Of a stretch of DNA of 64,000 nucleotides, positions 44,970 to 54,205 are shown in pieces; positions within the stretch are counted from its first letter, which is position 1; every line of letters begins with the position of its first letter. Both the position numbers and the translations under genes were made by a program. A model generated the notes under the pieces. The model saw only the letters and a list, made by a program, of their open reading frames with translations, ran no database searches and had not been told where the DNA came from. Source of the DNA: Leptospira ellinghausenii (lineage in GTDB: Bacteria; Spirochaetota; Leptospiria; Leptospirales; Leptospiraceae); assembly GCF_003114815.1 (NCBI RefSeq), contig NZ_BFAZ01000001.1, positions 76,906 to 140,905 of the forward strand, given 5' to 3'.

Positions 44970-45793
44970 GTAAGTTTTTTGGAAGCTCGTTCTTGGAAAA
45001 AATTTATGAGAAACATAAATAAAAATGAAGTAAGTAACATCACAAGTGCGATCGAAGTAGCCTTTTCGTATTCGTATTGTTCCAGTTTGGTGACGATGAG
45101 TAGAGGGAGGATTTCTGTTTTACCAGGTAGGTTTCCAGAAATGAATACAACAGACCCATATTCTCCGATACTCCTTGCAAATGCCATCCCGGTTCCAGCA
45201 AGTAGGGAAGGCCAAAGTTCGGGTAATAAAACTTTTCTAAATGTTTGGAATGGAGTCGCACCAAGGCACCTTGCACTTTCTTCTAGTTCTTTGGGAAGTT
45301 CTTCAATGACAGGTTGAACAGTTCGAACGACAAAAGGAAATCCAATGAATACAAGTGCAATGACAATGCCAATGGGTGTATAAGCAATTTTGATTCCCCA
45401 TTTGTCAAAAAAAGAACCGATGATTCCAGTTGGAGAGTAAATCGTAGTCAGGGCAATCCCTGCGACAGCGGTGGGCAAAGTGAATGGTAAATCAATTAAC
45501 GTATCAAAAAACTTTTTGAAAGGGAATTGGTATCGAACGAGTACCCAAGCGAATAAAAATCCAATGAAAAGATTGAGAACCGCGGATATGAGTCCTACAC
45601 TAAAACTTAAAAAGAGCGCAGATCGAATGCGCTCTTCTGTAAACACTTCTAAAATCCCTGTGAATCCAATCCCCAGGGAATGATAAAAAAGTCCAAATAA
45701 TGGAATGATTACAACGGCAGACGAATAAAAAACTGTGAATCCTAAACTGATCCCTAAGTGGATTTTTTTGTACGGCCGTGTTTCAATTTGCAT
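44966..45793 (-). CDS. cysT: Sulfate ABC transporter permease CysT (CysU)
   Basis: A 275-aa permease with about six membrane helices. The EAA loop is [23 protein letters not shown] and the sulfate-family segment is [22 protein letters not shown]. It pairs with CysW to form the channel and lies 3 nt after the binding-protein gene. Confidence 0.94.
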   Translation of the reverse strand: MQIETRPYKKIHLGISLGFTVFYSSAVVIIPLFGLFYHSLGIGFTGILEVFTEERIRSALFLSFSVGLISAVLNLFIGFLFAWVLVRYQFPFKKFFDTLIDLPFTLPTAVAGIALTTIYSPTGIIGSFFDKWGIKIAYTPIGIVIALVFIGFPFVVRTVQPVIEELPKELEESARCLGATPFQTFRKVLLPELWPSLLAGTGMAFARSIGEYGSVVFISGNLPGKTEILPLLIVTKLEQYEYEKATSIALVMLLTSFLFMFLINFFQERASKKLT

Positions 45794-45796
45794 ATT

Positions 45797-46834
45797 TTAT
45801 TTGGTTTTGTAGATGGCATCAAAGACACCTCCATCTGCAAAATGTTTTTTCTGTGCAGTGTCCCAAGTTTCCCCTAAATCGGATAGAGAAAATAATTTGA
45901 TATTTGGAAAATCTTTCGCAGAGGATTTGCTGACTTTCGGATCAATGGGTCTAAAAAAATGTTTCGCAATGATGGTTTGGCCTTCTTTGGTAAAAAGAAA
46001 TTCTAAATATGCAGTCGCTTTTTCTAAATTCCCTTTTTCTGTCGCAGTTTTAGTCACAACAGCAACGGGTGTTTCTGCTCGAATCGATTCCGATGGATAG
46101 ATCACTTCTAAACTATTTTTACCAGAACGTTTTTCCTCATCTAACGCAAGTTTTGCCTCGTTTTCCCAGGTAATGAGAACATCACCGATCCCACGGTTCA
46201 CAAAGGTAGTGGTGGATCCGCGAGCACCTGTATCTAGGACAGATGTATTTTGGAACAATGCTTTCACAAAGTCCGTTGCTTTCTCATCAGACTTATACTT
46301 TCGCTTTGCATAACCATAAGCAGCAAGGTAATTCCACCTAGCTCCACCACTCGTTTTAGGGTTTGGAGTGATGACAGAGATTCCTGGTTTTACAATATCA
46401 TCCCAATCCTTGATTTTTTTGGGATTTGATTTACGGACGAGGAAAATGATGGTAGAGTAATAAGGTGTACTTTTGTTAGGAAGTTTGGATTGCCAATTGG
46501 CATCAATTAACTTTGATTTGCTGGCGATACTATCAATATCATAAGAAAGTGCTAAACTGACAACGTCTGCTTCCAGTCCATCAATCACTGCCCTTGCTTG
46601 TTTTCCTGATCCACCGTGGGATTGTTGGATTGAGAACTCTTCGCCTTTTTTCTCCTTCCAGGATTTTAAGAAACTTTTGTTAATATCTTCATAGAGTTCC
46701 CTAGTTGGATCAAAGGAAACATGGAGAAAGGTTGTTTCAGCCAGTAGAGAAGTGGCAAGCCCAATTCCCATTATGATAGTCAATATGGCAGAAAAATTTG
46801 GTTTAAATGGAAGGAATTGGGATGTTTTTTTCAT
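45797..46834 (-). CDS. sbp: Sulfate ABC transporter substrate-binding protein
   Basis: A 345-aa periplasmic protein with a signal peptide (to about residue 32, LATSLLAE). It has the sulfate-binding family motifs [55 protein letters not shown] and [12 protein letters not shown]. It captures sulfate and delivers it to CysT/CysW. It is first in the transport operon. A good -35 (TTGACA at 46894-46889, minus) lies upstream, but its -10 partner is weak. Whether it should be called Sbp or CysP cannot be decided here. Confidence 0.93.
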   Translation of the reverse strand: MKKTSQFLPFKPNFSAILTIIMGIGLATSLLAETTFLHVSFDPTRELYEDINKSFLKSWKEKKGEEFSIQQSHGGSGKQARAVIDGLEADVVSLALSYDIDSIASKSKLIDANWQSKLPNKSTPYYSTIIFLVRKSNPKKIKDWDDIVKPGISVITPNPKTSGGARWNYLAAYGYAKRKYKSDEKATDFVKALFQNTSVLDTGARGSTTTFVNRGIGDVLITWENEAKLALDEEKRSGKNSLEVIYPSESIRAETPVAVVTKTATEKGNLEKATAYLEFLFTKEGQTIIAKHFFRPIDPKVSKSSAKDFPNIKLFSLSDLGETWDTAQKKHFADGGVFDAIYKTK

Positions 46835-47014
46835 TTTCTCGTCCTTTTGGTTAATAAAACAAACTAATCCTCCAATTTAGTGAATTTTTGTCAATGGAAA
46901 ATCGAACTCTTTTTTTGGGTCATCTCCGTTTACCGACATAAACCTGGAAAGGAAGAAGATAATTCTCTCAAGGAAATCTGGGGAAGTTCGATCCTTAAGG
47001 GAGAAGGCACCCCA

Positions 47015-48667
47015 ATGAATGTAAATGTTGATAAACAAAACCTAATTCCCTTCCCTCAAGTTGAATTGAGACCAGGCAAAAGGGACGGTGCCGATAACAA
47101 CTATTTTGCGGTAAAAGAAAGTTTTGGTGAGATTTTAGAAAGGGAATTCCAAATCCATTCTGAAAAACCAAACTCACCTTCCGAATGGAAACCACTGCAA
47201 GCAGAGAAGAATCCATCTGATTCCGCAGCAGATGTTGTTTCAAAAATGGAATCAAACCAACCATCCAATTCGAATGTAATTCCATCAAATGAAGTAAATG
47301 ACAACAATTCATCACAAAAAACAAACGAAGAATCGAAAGAAGAGATTTCGGAAGAAGAAGACTTAGACCGAGATGCACTCGAATACAGCATTGGAATTTT
47401 ATCCAACCAACATCTATTCGATCAGAAATTCCTTCCTGCAAATGAAGTAAACGAATCTTTACAAAAAGAAAAAACAGTTGCCCTTTCTATGCAGAAGTCT
47501 GCAGAAAAAAATACATTGTATGCAACAAAGGAAGCAAAAACGTTTTTGGAAGAGACTAAAAAATTAGCAGAAAGTCTTTTGCAAAAAGACTTCGCCAGTT
47601 CAAAACAAATTATTTCCAATCACAAACAAGGTCTGCAAGATTCAATTCCTTCCAATCTAGTGAAGTTTCCTGGTTCACAAAAAAAAATACAAACGGATAG
47701 AGTTGTGAACGAAACGAAACAAAACCCGAACGTAAGTTCACAAAAAAAAGAAACGGAGCAAAGTGGGTTAAATCTTGTCACATCTTTTCTCACAAAAGAA
47801 AAGGGGAATCGTGGACTTGATAATGAAAGTCCTTCGGAAACTTCTCTTCGCAAACTTGATCCAAAAGGCAAAAGTTCAAAACATAATAAATCAGAAACAG
47901 TTTTAACTGAAACAAACTTAGAGAGAGAAAATTCCAATCTTTCCATCACATCTGATAAAATGGTACGAAGTTTAGGATATAAAGAAAAAGAATTCCAAAA
48001 ACTGAATGAAAACAAAAACCAAGTCCAAAATGAAAAAATCAAAACCGATTCAACTTTTGTAAACCAAGTGCAATCCATTTCATCTTCCAAAATGGGCGAA
48101 GAAAATGGAAAATCTTCAGAAGATAAAAGTAACAAACAAGGATTTAACCTTCATTCGGTGGAAAATAAACTTCATAGTAAAGCGGAAGATGTAAAAAATT
48201 TAGAACGAAATCAAAAACCGAAAGAAACAAACTTAAAACAAAATTTGGATGAACTCATCAAACAAGCAAAGTTTGACATCGTTCAAAATGGAAAGTCCAG
48301 TGCTGAAATCATTATGAATCCAAAAGAGTATGGTCGTTTGACTCTTAAGGTGACTGTGGATGGAGAAAAAGTAGAAGGTCGAATTTTAGTCGAATCAGAA
48401 GAGTTACAAAAGTCCCTTCAAAACGAAATCCAAACGATTAAAGAAAATTTAAAAGAGTCTGGTCTCGACTTACAAGCGCTCATCATTGATCTATGGGATG
48501 ATGGAAATCAATTTGCAGAGAGACAAAACCAAAACGAACTCTATCAAACACTGATGGAAACTGCAAAAAACCGCGGGAATATTGAGAAATTGGAAAAAGA
48601 AAATGGAGTTGGTTTGGATGATATTTCTTTACCACCTGATTCCAAAGTATTAGAATTTTTTGCTTAA
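47015..48667 (+). CDS. fliK: Flagellar hook-length control protein FliK
   Basis: A 550-aa protein. The long N-terminal part is polar and low in complexity (Ser, Asn, Lys, Glu, Gln), as expected of the FliK molecular ruler. The C-terminal domain (about 455-530) has the family pattern (MNPKEYGRLTLKVTVDGEKV; KENLKESGLDLQALIIDL) that acts on FlhB to switch export from hook to filament. ATG 47015 has GAAGG 8 nt upstream. A longer frame opening at 46880 has no ribosome site and is rejected. It is followed by flgD and flgE, the usual order. Confidence 0.88.
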   Translation: MNVNVDKQNLIPFPQVELRPGKRDGADNNYFAVKESFGEILEREFQIHSEKPNSPSEWKPLQAEKNPSDSAADVVSKMESNQPSNSNVIPSNEVNDNNSSQKTNEESKEEISEEEDLDRDALEYSIGILSNQHLFDQKFLPANEVNESLQKEKTVALSMQKSAEKNTLYATKEAKTFLEETKKLAESLLQKDFASSKQIISNHKQGLQDSIPSNLVKFPGSQKKIQTDRVVNETKQNPNVSSQKKETEQSGLNLVTSFLTKEKGNRGLDNESPSETSLRKLDPKGKSSKHNKSETVLTETNLERENSNLSITSDKMVRSLGYKEKEFQKLNENKNQVQNEKIKTDSTFVNQVQSISSSKMGEENGKSSEDKSNKQGFNLHSVENKLHSKAEDVKNLERNQKPKETNLKQNLDELIKQAKFDIVQNGKSSAEIIMNPKEYGRLTLKVTVDGEKVEGRILVESEELQKSLQNEIQTIKENLKESGLDLQALIIDLWDDGNQFAERQNQNELYQTLMETAKNRGNIEKLEKENGVGLDDISLPPDSKVLEFFA

Positions 48668-48698
48668 ATTTACGAAATAAAAAAAGATCGAGGACAAT

Positions 48699-49280
48699 AT
48701 GCCAGACGGAATGCAAGATATCTCTACACAAAATTCTGCAAGAACAAAATACTTTGAAGGTGATAGAAGTTTTAATATCCGCAAACATTTGGACCAACTG
48801 GAAAAAGAAGAGACAAGTGGTTTAAAAGGAATTGAAATCCGAGAAAAACAAAAGGAGTTAGGAAAAGACGATTTTCTAAAACTACTTTTGACACAACTGT
48901 CTCACCAGGATCCAACAAACCCAGTACAAGACAAAGACTTCATTGCACAAATGGCTCAGTTTTCTTCACTCGAACAGATGAAAAATATTTCTTCTGGAAT
49001 TGCTCGGATGGAATCTAAACAAAGTTATTCGGTTGTAGGTAAAATTGTATCAGGGCCAGATTTAGTGACTGGTGAAGATGTCACTGGCCTTGCAGGTGCA
49101 ATTTTGTTTGATAACGAAGGTAAAACCTATGTTCGTGTGAATGGTCGTATGCTCGATGTTTCAAAAATCAATTTAATCTCTGATCCAGAGTTATTAAAGT
49201 CAGAAACACAGTTCCAACAACAACGTCCGACAAACATTCCAAACAATACGTTAAAAAAACAAGAAGCTTATCAGGATTAA
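48699..49280 (+). CDS. flgD: Flagellar hook assembly protein FlgD
   Basis: This is the hook-capping protein required to polymerise FlgE. The 193-aa protein has the conserved N-terminal segment [19 protein letters not shown] followed by [21 protein letters not shown]. Downstream is only a small beta segment, so it lacks the larger Ig-like/tudor domains of E. coli FlgD (231 aa). About 45 extra residues precede the conserved part. ATG 48699 has GAGGA upstream. It is 31 nt after fliK and 38 nt before flgE. Confidence 0.93.
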   Translation: MPDGMQDISTQNSARTKYFEGDRSFNIRKHLDQLEKEETSGLKGIEIREKQKELGKDDFLKLLLTQLSHQDPTNPVQDKDFIAQMAQFSSLEQMKNISSGIARMESKQSYSVVGKIVSGPDLVTGEDVTGLAGAILFDNEGKTYVRVNGRMLDVSKINLISDPELLKSETQFQQQRPTNIPNNTLKKQEAYQD

Positions 49281-49318
49281 TTGAAAAAGGTCGATAAAAA
49301 AAGAGAGGATAGAACGTT

Positions 49319-50713
49319 ATGATGAGATCACTTTATTCCGGTGTTTCCGGATTGAAAAACCACCAAGTTAGAATGGATGTTATCGGTAACAACATCTCTA
49401 ACGTAAACACACATGGATTTAAAACAGAACGTGTAACGTTCCAAGATATGATCTCACAAGAATTGCAAGGTGCTTCTGAACCAAACGAAAGGATTGGGGG
49501 AACAAACCCAAAACAAGTAGGTCTTGGATCTCTCATTGCTGCGATTGATAAAATCATGACACAAGGTGCCTTACAAACAACAGGTAAAAACACTGACCTT
49601 GCTGTATCCGGTGAAGGTTTCTTTGTTGTTAAAGATGGAGACAAACAATTTTATACACGTGCAGGTGCTTTTAACGTAGATAAAAATGGTTTTTATGTAA
49701 ACCCAGCCAACGGACTTAAAGTACAAGGTTGGAATTCAAGACTGGATGAAACTGGAAATAAATACATCAACTCTGCAGGGTCTCTAGAAGATATCGTAAT
49801 CCCACTGTATTCCAAAGAACCTGCTCGTGCTACAAGAAATGTCGACTTTCAATCTAACCTCAATGCAAGTGTAGCAGCTGTTCCAGCAGATGCAACGGAA
49901 GAAGACATCCAACGTTATATCAATGACCCAGATCCTCGCCAAAGACGTGGCCATGTAACTTCCATTAACGTTTATGATGAATTAGGAAACACTCGCCAAA
50001 TGGGTGTGGAATTTTATAAAATGCGCGACAATGTTTGGAAGATGCGTTTTAAACTAGAAGATGCAAGCCAAGTGTCAGTGGATGTAAATGGAACAGGTGG
50101 TGAAAACACTAGTGTATCTGGAAATACAGAACTCGAAGTTTCTTTCACACCAGATGGGAAAATCATCAGTGTATCCGATGGTGTGGATTCACAAACCACA
50201 GGCAAACTCCAAGCAGATATTTCCTTCCGCATTCCAGGAAATCCAACAGCGCAAAAATTCAGTTTGAACCTTGGAGAAGCAGGACTTGTGGGTGGAATCA
50301 CACAATTCTCATCTGACTTCACAACAAAAGCAGTGAAACAAGATGGTTACCCAATGGGATATATGGAATCGTTTTCCATTGATAACACAGGAACGGTAAC
50401 GGGAGTTTTCTCAAACGGAGTCCGCCAACCTCTCGCACGAGTTGCTCTTGCCAACTTCACAAACCCAGCGGGTCTCAATAAAGAAGGGGACACGATGTAT
50501 AGTTTCTCTTTAAACTCTGGGGAAGCAAACATTGGGGAAGCGGGAAGCCAAGGACGTGGCAAAATCAATGCCGGCCTACTCGAGATGTCAAACGTTGACC
50601 TTTCTGACCAATTCACAGATATGATTGTGACACAAAGAGGTTTCCAAGCAAACTCTAGAACCATTGTGACATCCGACCAGATGATCCAAGAAGTTCTCGG
50701 TCTCAAACGATAA
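49319..50713 (+). CDS. flgE: Flagellar hook protein FlgE
   Basis: A 464-aa protein that builds the curved hook of the periplasmic flagellum. The N-terminal rod-type motif is [20 protein letters not shown] followed by [12 protein letters not shown]. The FlgE D1 segments ([21 protein letters not shown]) and the C-terminal coiled-coil motif ([20 protein letters not shown]) are intact. No cysteine occurs anywhere in the protein, and the FQSNL segment has Ser where some spirochaetes have the cross-linking Cys. AGAGAGGA precedes the start. A terminator follows, closing the fliK-flgD-flgE block. Confidence 0.96.
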   Translation: MMRSLYSGVSGLKNHQVRMDVIGNNISNVNTHGFKTERVTFQDMISQELQGASEPNERIGGTNPKQVGLGSLIAAIDKIMTQGALQTTGKNTDLAVSGEGFFVVKDGDKQFYTRAGAFNVDKNGFYVNPANGLKVQGWNSRLDETGNKYINSAGSLEDIVIPLYSKEPARATRNVDFQSNLNASVAAVPADATEEDIQRYINDPDPRQRRGHVTSINVYDELGNTRQMGVEFYKMRDNVWKMRFKLEDASQVSVDVNGTGGENTSVSGNTELEVSFTPDGKIISVSDGVDSQTTGKLQADISFRIPGNPTAQKFSLNLGEAGLVGGITQFSSDFTTKAVKQDGYPMGYMESFSIDNTGTVTGVFSNGVRQPLARVALANFTNPAGLNKEGDTMYSFSLNSGEANIGEAGSQGRGKINAGLLEMSNVDLSDQFTDMIVTQRGFQANSRTIVTSDQMIQEVLGLKR

Positions 50714-50727
50714 GAAGTAGTGGAAGG

Positions 50728-50748
50728 ACGGGGGTAACCCCGTTTTTT
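50728..50748 (+). terminator. Rho-independent terminator after flgE
   Basis: A 6-bp GC-rich stem (ACGGGG 50728-50733 with CCCCGT 50738-50743) with a GTAA loop is followed by a run of T. It lies 15 nt after the flgE stop. Confidence 0.85.
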
Positions 50749-50801
50749 CCTTGAGTTCTGCAAAATTCTAAGAAAAATAGGTCAAACTAAACTTTTTAGA
50801 A

Positions 50802-53156
50802 TTGTTTCAATTGTCACGTTTTCAAAAAAATACACTCCTCATTTTCATCCTTCTGGCGTCTATCGCCTATGCTCCGTTATACTATTCAATCAAGAACGTA
50901 GTCAAAAAAGAATCAATTCCAATCACGTTAGAAACTCCAGAGACGGTTGTTTTTTTTAGTTTAGGTGAGTTTGATTCCAAAAGGGAAATGAGTGACCCGA
51001 GGACGATACAACTTCTACTTCAAACTACCCATTTCCAATTCCAAAATACAACAGATGCTGTGTATCTGGGAAAACACTCTGAACTTTCCCCTTCCAAACA
51101 AAGTCGTTCGGAGATCATTCTAAGTGGAACTTTCCAATGGGAAGAAAAAGGAATCAAATTTACTCCTAAGCTTCGTTATGTTGAGTCCAAGTCTACGACA
51201 ACGGGAAATCCTATCTTTGTGAAATACGAAGAAAGAGGAAAATTGATTTTGGAAGTACAATCTTCTCTCACTCATTTGGTAGATGAAACAATAAGACTCA
51301 ACCGACTCATCAAACGAAATCCGCAATGGGTATTTGTATCAGAGGAAGAAATTCTTTCTGAATCAGAATTTGTGAAACTCTCAGAATATGATTTTAACGC
51401 TAGTTCCGAGAGCCGAAAAACTGTTTTAGTTTCTCTCAATTTGAAAACCAATTTTACAGAGTGGCTTAAGGTTAAGGATCGATTGGAGAAACAAACTGAG
51501 GATAATTTAAAGGAGATATGGAAAGAAGTTGGTTCCAATGCAAAATTATCTAAGTTTTTACGTTTCCAAATTGCAAAAAACATCTCTCATTTTTACTTCG
51601 ATAAAGCAGAGTATTCAAAATCCATCGAATATGCAACTTTTGCCAAACGAGAAAAAGAATCCTCTAAACAAGTATTTCATAGTGATTATGCAGACATTCT
51701 TTCCTTAATTGGAAAATGTTTGGTGTTAGATGGGAAAAAAGAAGAATCGATATTTTATCTGACATCAGCTAAAAAAATCTATGAAACTTTAGGACTCTTA
51801 ACTGATCCAGATGGAATACAAAACTCCTATTTTTATGGATTGGTGTTATTTGATGTTTCTCAGTTAGAACTTTCTGCCTATGAACTTTCTTTTATCCAAG
51901 GAAAACTCAGTGATGTATACCAAACGATTTATTTGGATTACAATTTAGCACAAACTCTCTATCGATTGGGCCGATATGATGCGACGATCACATTGTTAAA
52001 AGAACAACGCACTAAAATCTTTGAGGTTTCCATTCCGAATTTTGATATTGCCCTACAATCTCTACTATTGTATGGAGCAGCCCAATATAATGTTGGAAAT
52101 TGGAGTATCGCAAAATCAGTTTGGGAATCGATTCTTCATGCAAAATCAACGTATGCCATCGAAGAAAAACCTTATTATCGATTTGCACTGTTTAATTTGA
52201 GTATTTTGTCTAGGGAAAGAAATCATATCGAAGAATCGGAAGAGTATTACAAACAATATGTAAAACTTTCACCTTATGGCCAAATTGAACCAATACCAAC
52301 AACTGTGAATTTTGAAATTGGAAAACCAATTTATCCTTATACATGGAATCTAACGAATAATGGACTTTTTTCTGAATTAGAAGAAAAAACAATTCGTTCG
52401 TATACTGGTAGGTATTTATTCCAATCCCAAGATGAAGAGATCAGAGCGAGAACCTACGAAAATCGATTAGAAGATACCAATTTAATCTTAGATGATCTTT
52501 TGAATCCAAATGCCTATCTCTCAAAATCGATGTTAGTTCTCAGAAAATCATTGTTTGGTGACCTGAAATTACATGAGAGAGGGAACCAAGTTGTATTTTT
52601 AGACATTGGTCCTGCATTGAACCACCCCGAGTATCCAGGTGTCACTTCCCAAGCGGTTGCAAAACATTTTCCCAAAATGGAAGTTGTGTTATGGGAATTA
52701 CCTGGAGAAGTGGAACTTTTTTTGAAAAAAGTAAAACCTGAACTGAAAGAAAAATTATATTCTTTTTCTAACATTCGAATTCTATCGGCAGATGGAGTTG
52801 GTGATTTTCAAACTGAATACAATGATCCCAAACATTGGATTCTAAGGAATCGTTCCATTCCTAATTTGAAGCAGAAAACGGTTATTATACGAGCTGCAAA
52901 TTCCATTGATATATACGAACCTTACACAAAAATTTTACCTCATTTCCAAAACCTTGGAAAGGAACTTAAAGAAAACCCAGTATTGTATTTTTTCAATCGT
53001 AGTATTCTACTGAAACCAAAGGGAAAAGAAAAGTTTATCCTCATTGGAAACCAATCCATAAGAGGGTTTCATCATAATTTCCAAAGTTTAGATCGTAATG
53101 GAGAACCTCCTTATTCGATCCTTCCATTTAGTATCAGCGAAGAGGTGATACCATGA
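50802..53156 (+). CDS. Membrane-anchored TPR protein with a methyltransferase-like C-terminal domain
   Basis: A 784-aa protein not recognised as a named family. It has an N-terminal membrane anchor (about residues 11-30, LLIFILLASIAYAPLYY) and a beta-rich domain to about residue 220. A long TPR-like helical region follows (about 225-520, for example YDATITLLKEQRTKIFEV). The C-terminal domain of about 190 residues starts with VVFLDIGPALNHPEYPG, then KMEVVLWELPGEV and IRILSADGVGDF. These look like motifs I, II and III of a class I SAM-dependent methyltransferase. The fold is inferred from pattern only. TTG 50802 is the start; the ribosome site is weak. Its stop overlaps the next gene (ATGA). 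Confidence 0.75.
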   Translation: MFQLSRFQKNTLLIFILLASIAYAPLYYSIKNVVKKESIPITLETPETVVFFSLGEFDSKREMSDPRTIQLLLQTTHFQFQNTTDAVYLGKHSELSPSKQSRSEIILSGTFQWEEKGIKFTPKLRYVESKSTTTGNPIFVKYEERGKLILEVQSSLTHLVDETIRLNRLIKRNPQWVFVSEEEILSESEFVKLSEYDFNASSESRKTVLVSLNLKTNFTEWLKVKDRLEKQTEDNLKEIWKEVGSNAKLSKFLRFQIAKNISHFYFDKAEYSKSIEYATFAKREKESSKQVFHSDYADILSLIGKCLVLDGKKEESIFYLTSAKKIYETLGLLTDPDGIQNSYFYGLVLFDVSQLELSAYELSFIQGKLSDVYQTIYLDYNLAQTLYRLGRYDATITLLKEQRTKIFEVSIPNFDIALQSLLLYGAAQYNVGNWSIAKSVWESILHAKSTYAIEEKPYYRFALFNLSILSRERNHIEESEEYYKQYVKLSPYGQIEPIPTTVNFEIGKPIYPYTWNLTNNGLFSELEEKTIRSYTGRYLFQSQDEEIRARTYENRLEDTNLILDDLLNPNAYLSKSMLVLRKSLFGDLKLHERGNQVVFLDIGPALNHPEYPGVTSQAVAKHFPKMEVVLWELPGEVELFLKKVKPELKEKLYSFSNIRILSADGVGDFQTEYNDPKHWILRNRSIPNLKQKTVIIRAANSIDIYEPYTKILPHFQNLGKELKENPVLYFFNRSILLKPKGKEKFILIGNQSIRGFHHNFQSLDRNGEPPYSILPFSISEEVIP

Positions 53157-54154
53157 TCTCGATAGAAATCGATTTTATTTATTTTTTTACATCTCTTTTC
53201 TTTTTGCAGTATAGTTTGGTGTTTGTAACAAGTAAAGAGAATAGAAATTTGTTCTTACTGTACTGGATGAGTCTTTCTGTCATCGGAATTTTTCTCTTAT
53301 TCTCTCTTTCGAAATGGGGAATTTCCGTTTTTGGTTGGGATACCCAATCCATTTTTATGCTTCTAACAAAAACCAATTTAATTTTGTTTTTTGCGTTTCA
53401 GGTGTTAGGAGAGAGAATATTCTCATATTCACGAATTGTCGGTTTTTTGATTTCGATTTTACTCACTCTTTTTTTTGGGACTTTTTTTTATTGGATCCAT
53501 TTGTTTCAATCACAACTGTTCGCAGAGGATGAGTCTCGGCTTTTACCATTCACTGTTGCCATGGGTGCTTTTGTATGGTCTCGGGAAATGTTTTGGAATT
53601 CCGCAAAGTCAAACGAATCAAAGTTAGTGGAGGAAGATAAACAGTATCTAATATTTTTATTTTTACCTTGTATTCTATTCCTCTTATCACCTTACAAAAC
53701 AAATTATGAATTTATTGAAATCATTTCAAAACCAGTCCTTTTGGGATTTTCATCATTAATTGGTTTTACAATCATTTCTCAATACCTAAAAGTTCCCATC
53801 CCAAGAGAAGCTGAGATCGGTGTATGGTTAGGAAGTATCGGGTTTTCAACAGCGATCAGTGTAGATTTATTGGTAAGTATACCTTTGGCATTTGGGATTG
53901 GAATGTTTGGTCGAGGAATCTATTTTTATCTAGATGAATTGAAATGGTCAGATTCAGGAAAACGAGGAGTTGTTTCCTATTTGGTTCCGTCCGTACTTGC
54001 AACTTTTTTGCCGTTTTTAGTCGTGGAACCAAAAGATTGGAATCATTCACCCTATGTCTTGTTAGGGGTCCAAGTCTTATATTTTTTGAGTTTTTATCTA
54101 ATTTCAAGTTTAGTTTTTGGCTTTCTACTTCTAATCAAACCAAAGTCAGAATAA
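53153..54154 (+). CDS. Polytopic membrane protein of unknown function
   Basis: A 333-aa protein made almost entirely of hydrophobic helices (about ten), with short charged loops. One conserved-looking charged loop is at residues about 140-162 (REMFWNSAKSNESKLVEED). No transporter or enzyme signature is recognised. Its ATG overlaps the stop of the TPR/methyltransferase-like gene by 4 nt, so the two are translationally coupled and may form a membrane complex. Confidence 0.75.
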   Translation: MISIEIDFIYFFTSLFFLQYSLVFVTSKENRNLFLLYWMSLSVIGIFLLFSLSKWGISVFGWDTQSIFMLLTKTNLILFFAFQVLGERIFSYSRIVGFLISILLTLFFGTFFYWIHLFQSQLFAEDESRLLPFTVAMGAFVWSREMFWNSAKSNESKLVEEDKQYLIFLFLPCILFLLSPYKTNYEFIEIISKPVLLGFSSLIGFTIISQYLKVPIPREAEIGVWLGSIGFSTAISVDLLVSIPLAFGIGMFGRGIYFYLDELKWSDSGKRGVVSYLVPSVLATFLPFLVVEPKDWNHSPYVLLGVQVLYFLSFYLISSLVFGFLLLIKPKSE

Positions 54155-54205
54155 ATTTTTGAAAAAACAATCGACAGTGAATTTTTTGCTGTCGATAGTA
54201 ATTCT

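Noticed and set aside
46880..47014. Longer FliK frame opening at 46880
   Set aside because: There is no Shine-Dalgarno, the leader text is unlike FliK, and ATG 47015 has a good site.
46895..47014. Sigma28-like -10 (CGACATAA near 46934) before fliK
   Set aside because: The matching TAAA -35 about 15 nt upstream is absent, so a flagellar promoter cannot be supported.
43032..47014. SAM or other sulfur riboswitch near the cys operons
   Set aside because: The gaps are short (68 nt before cysH, 180 nt between sbp and fliK) and no conserved riboswitch core is readable.
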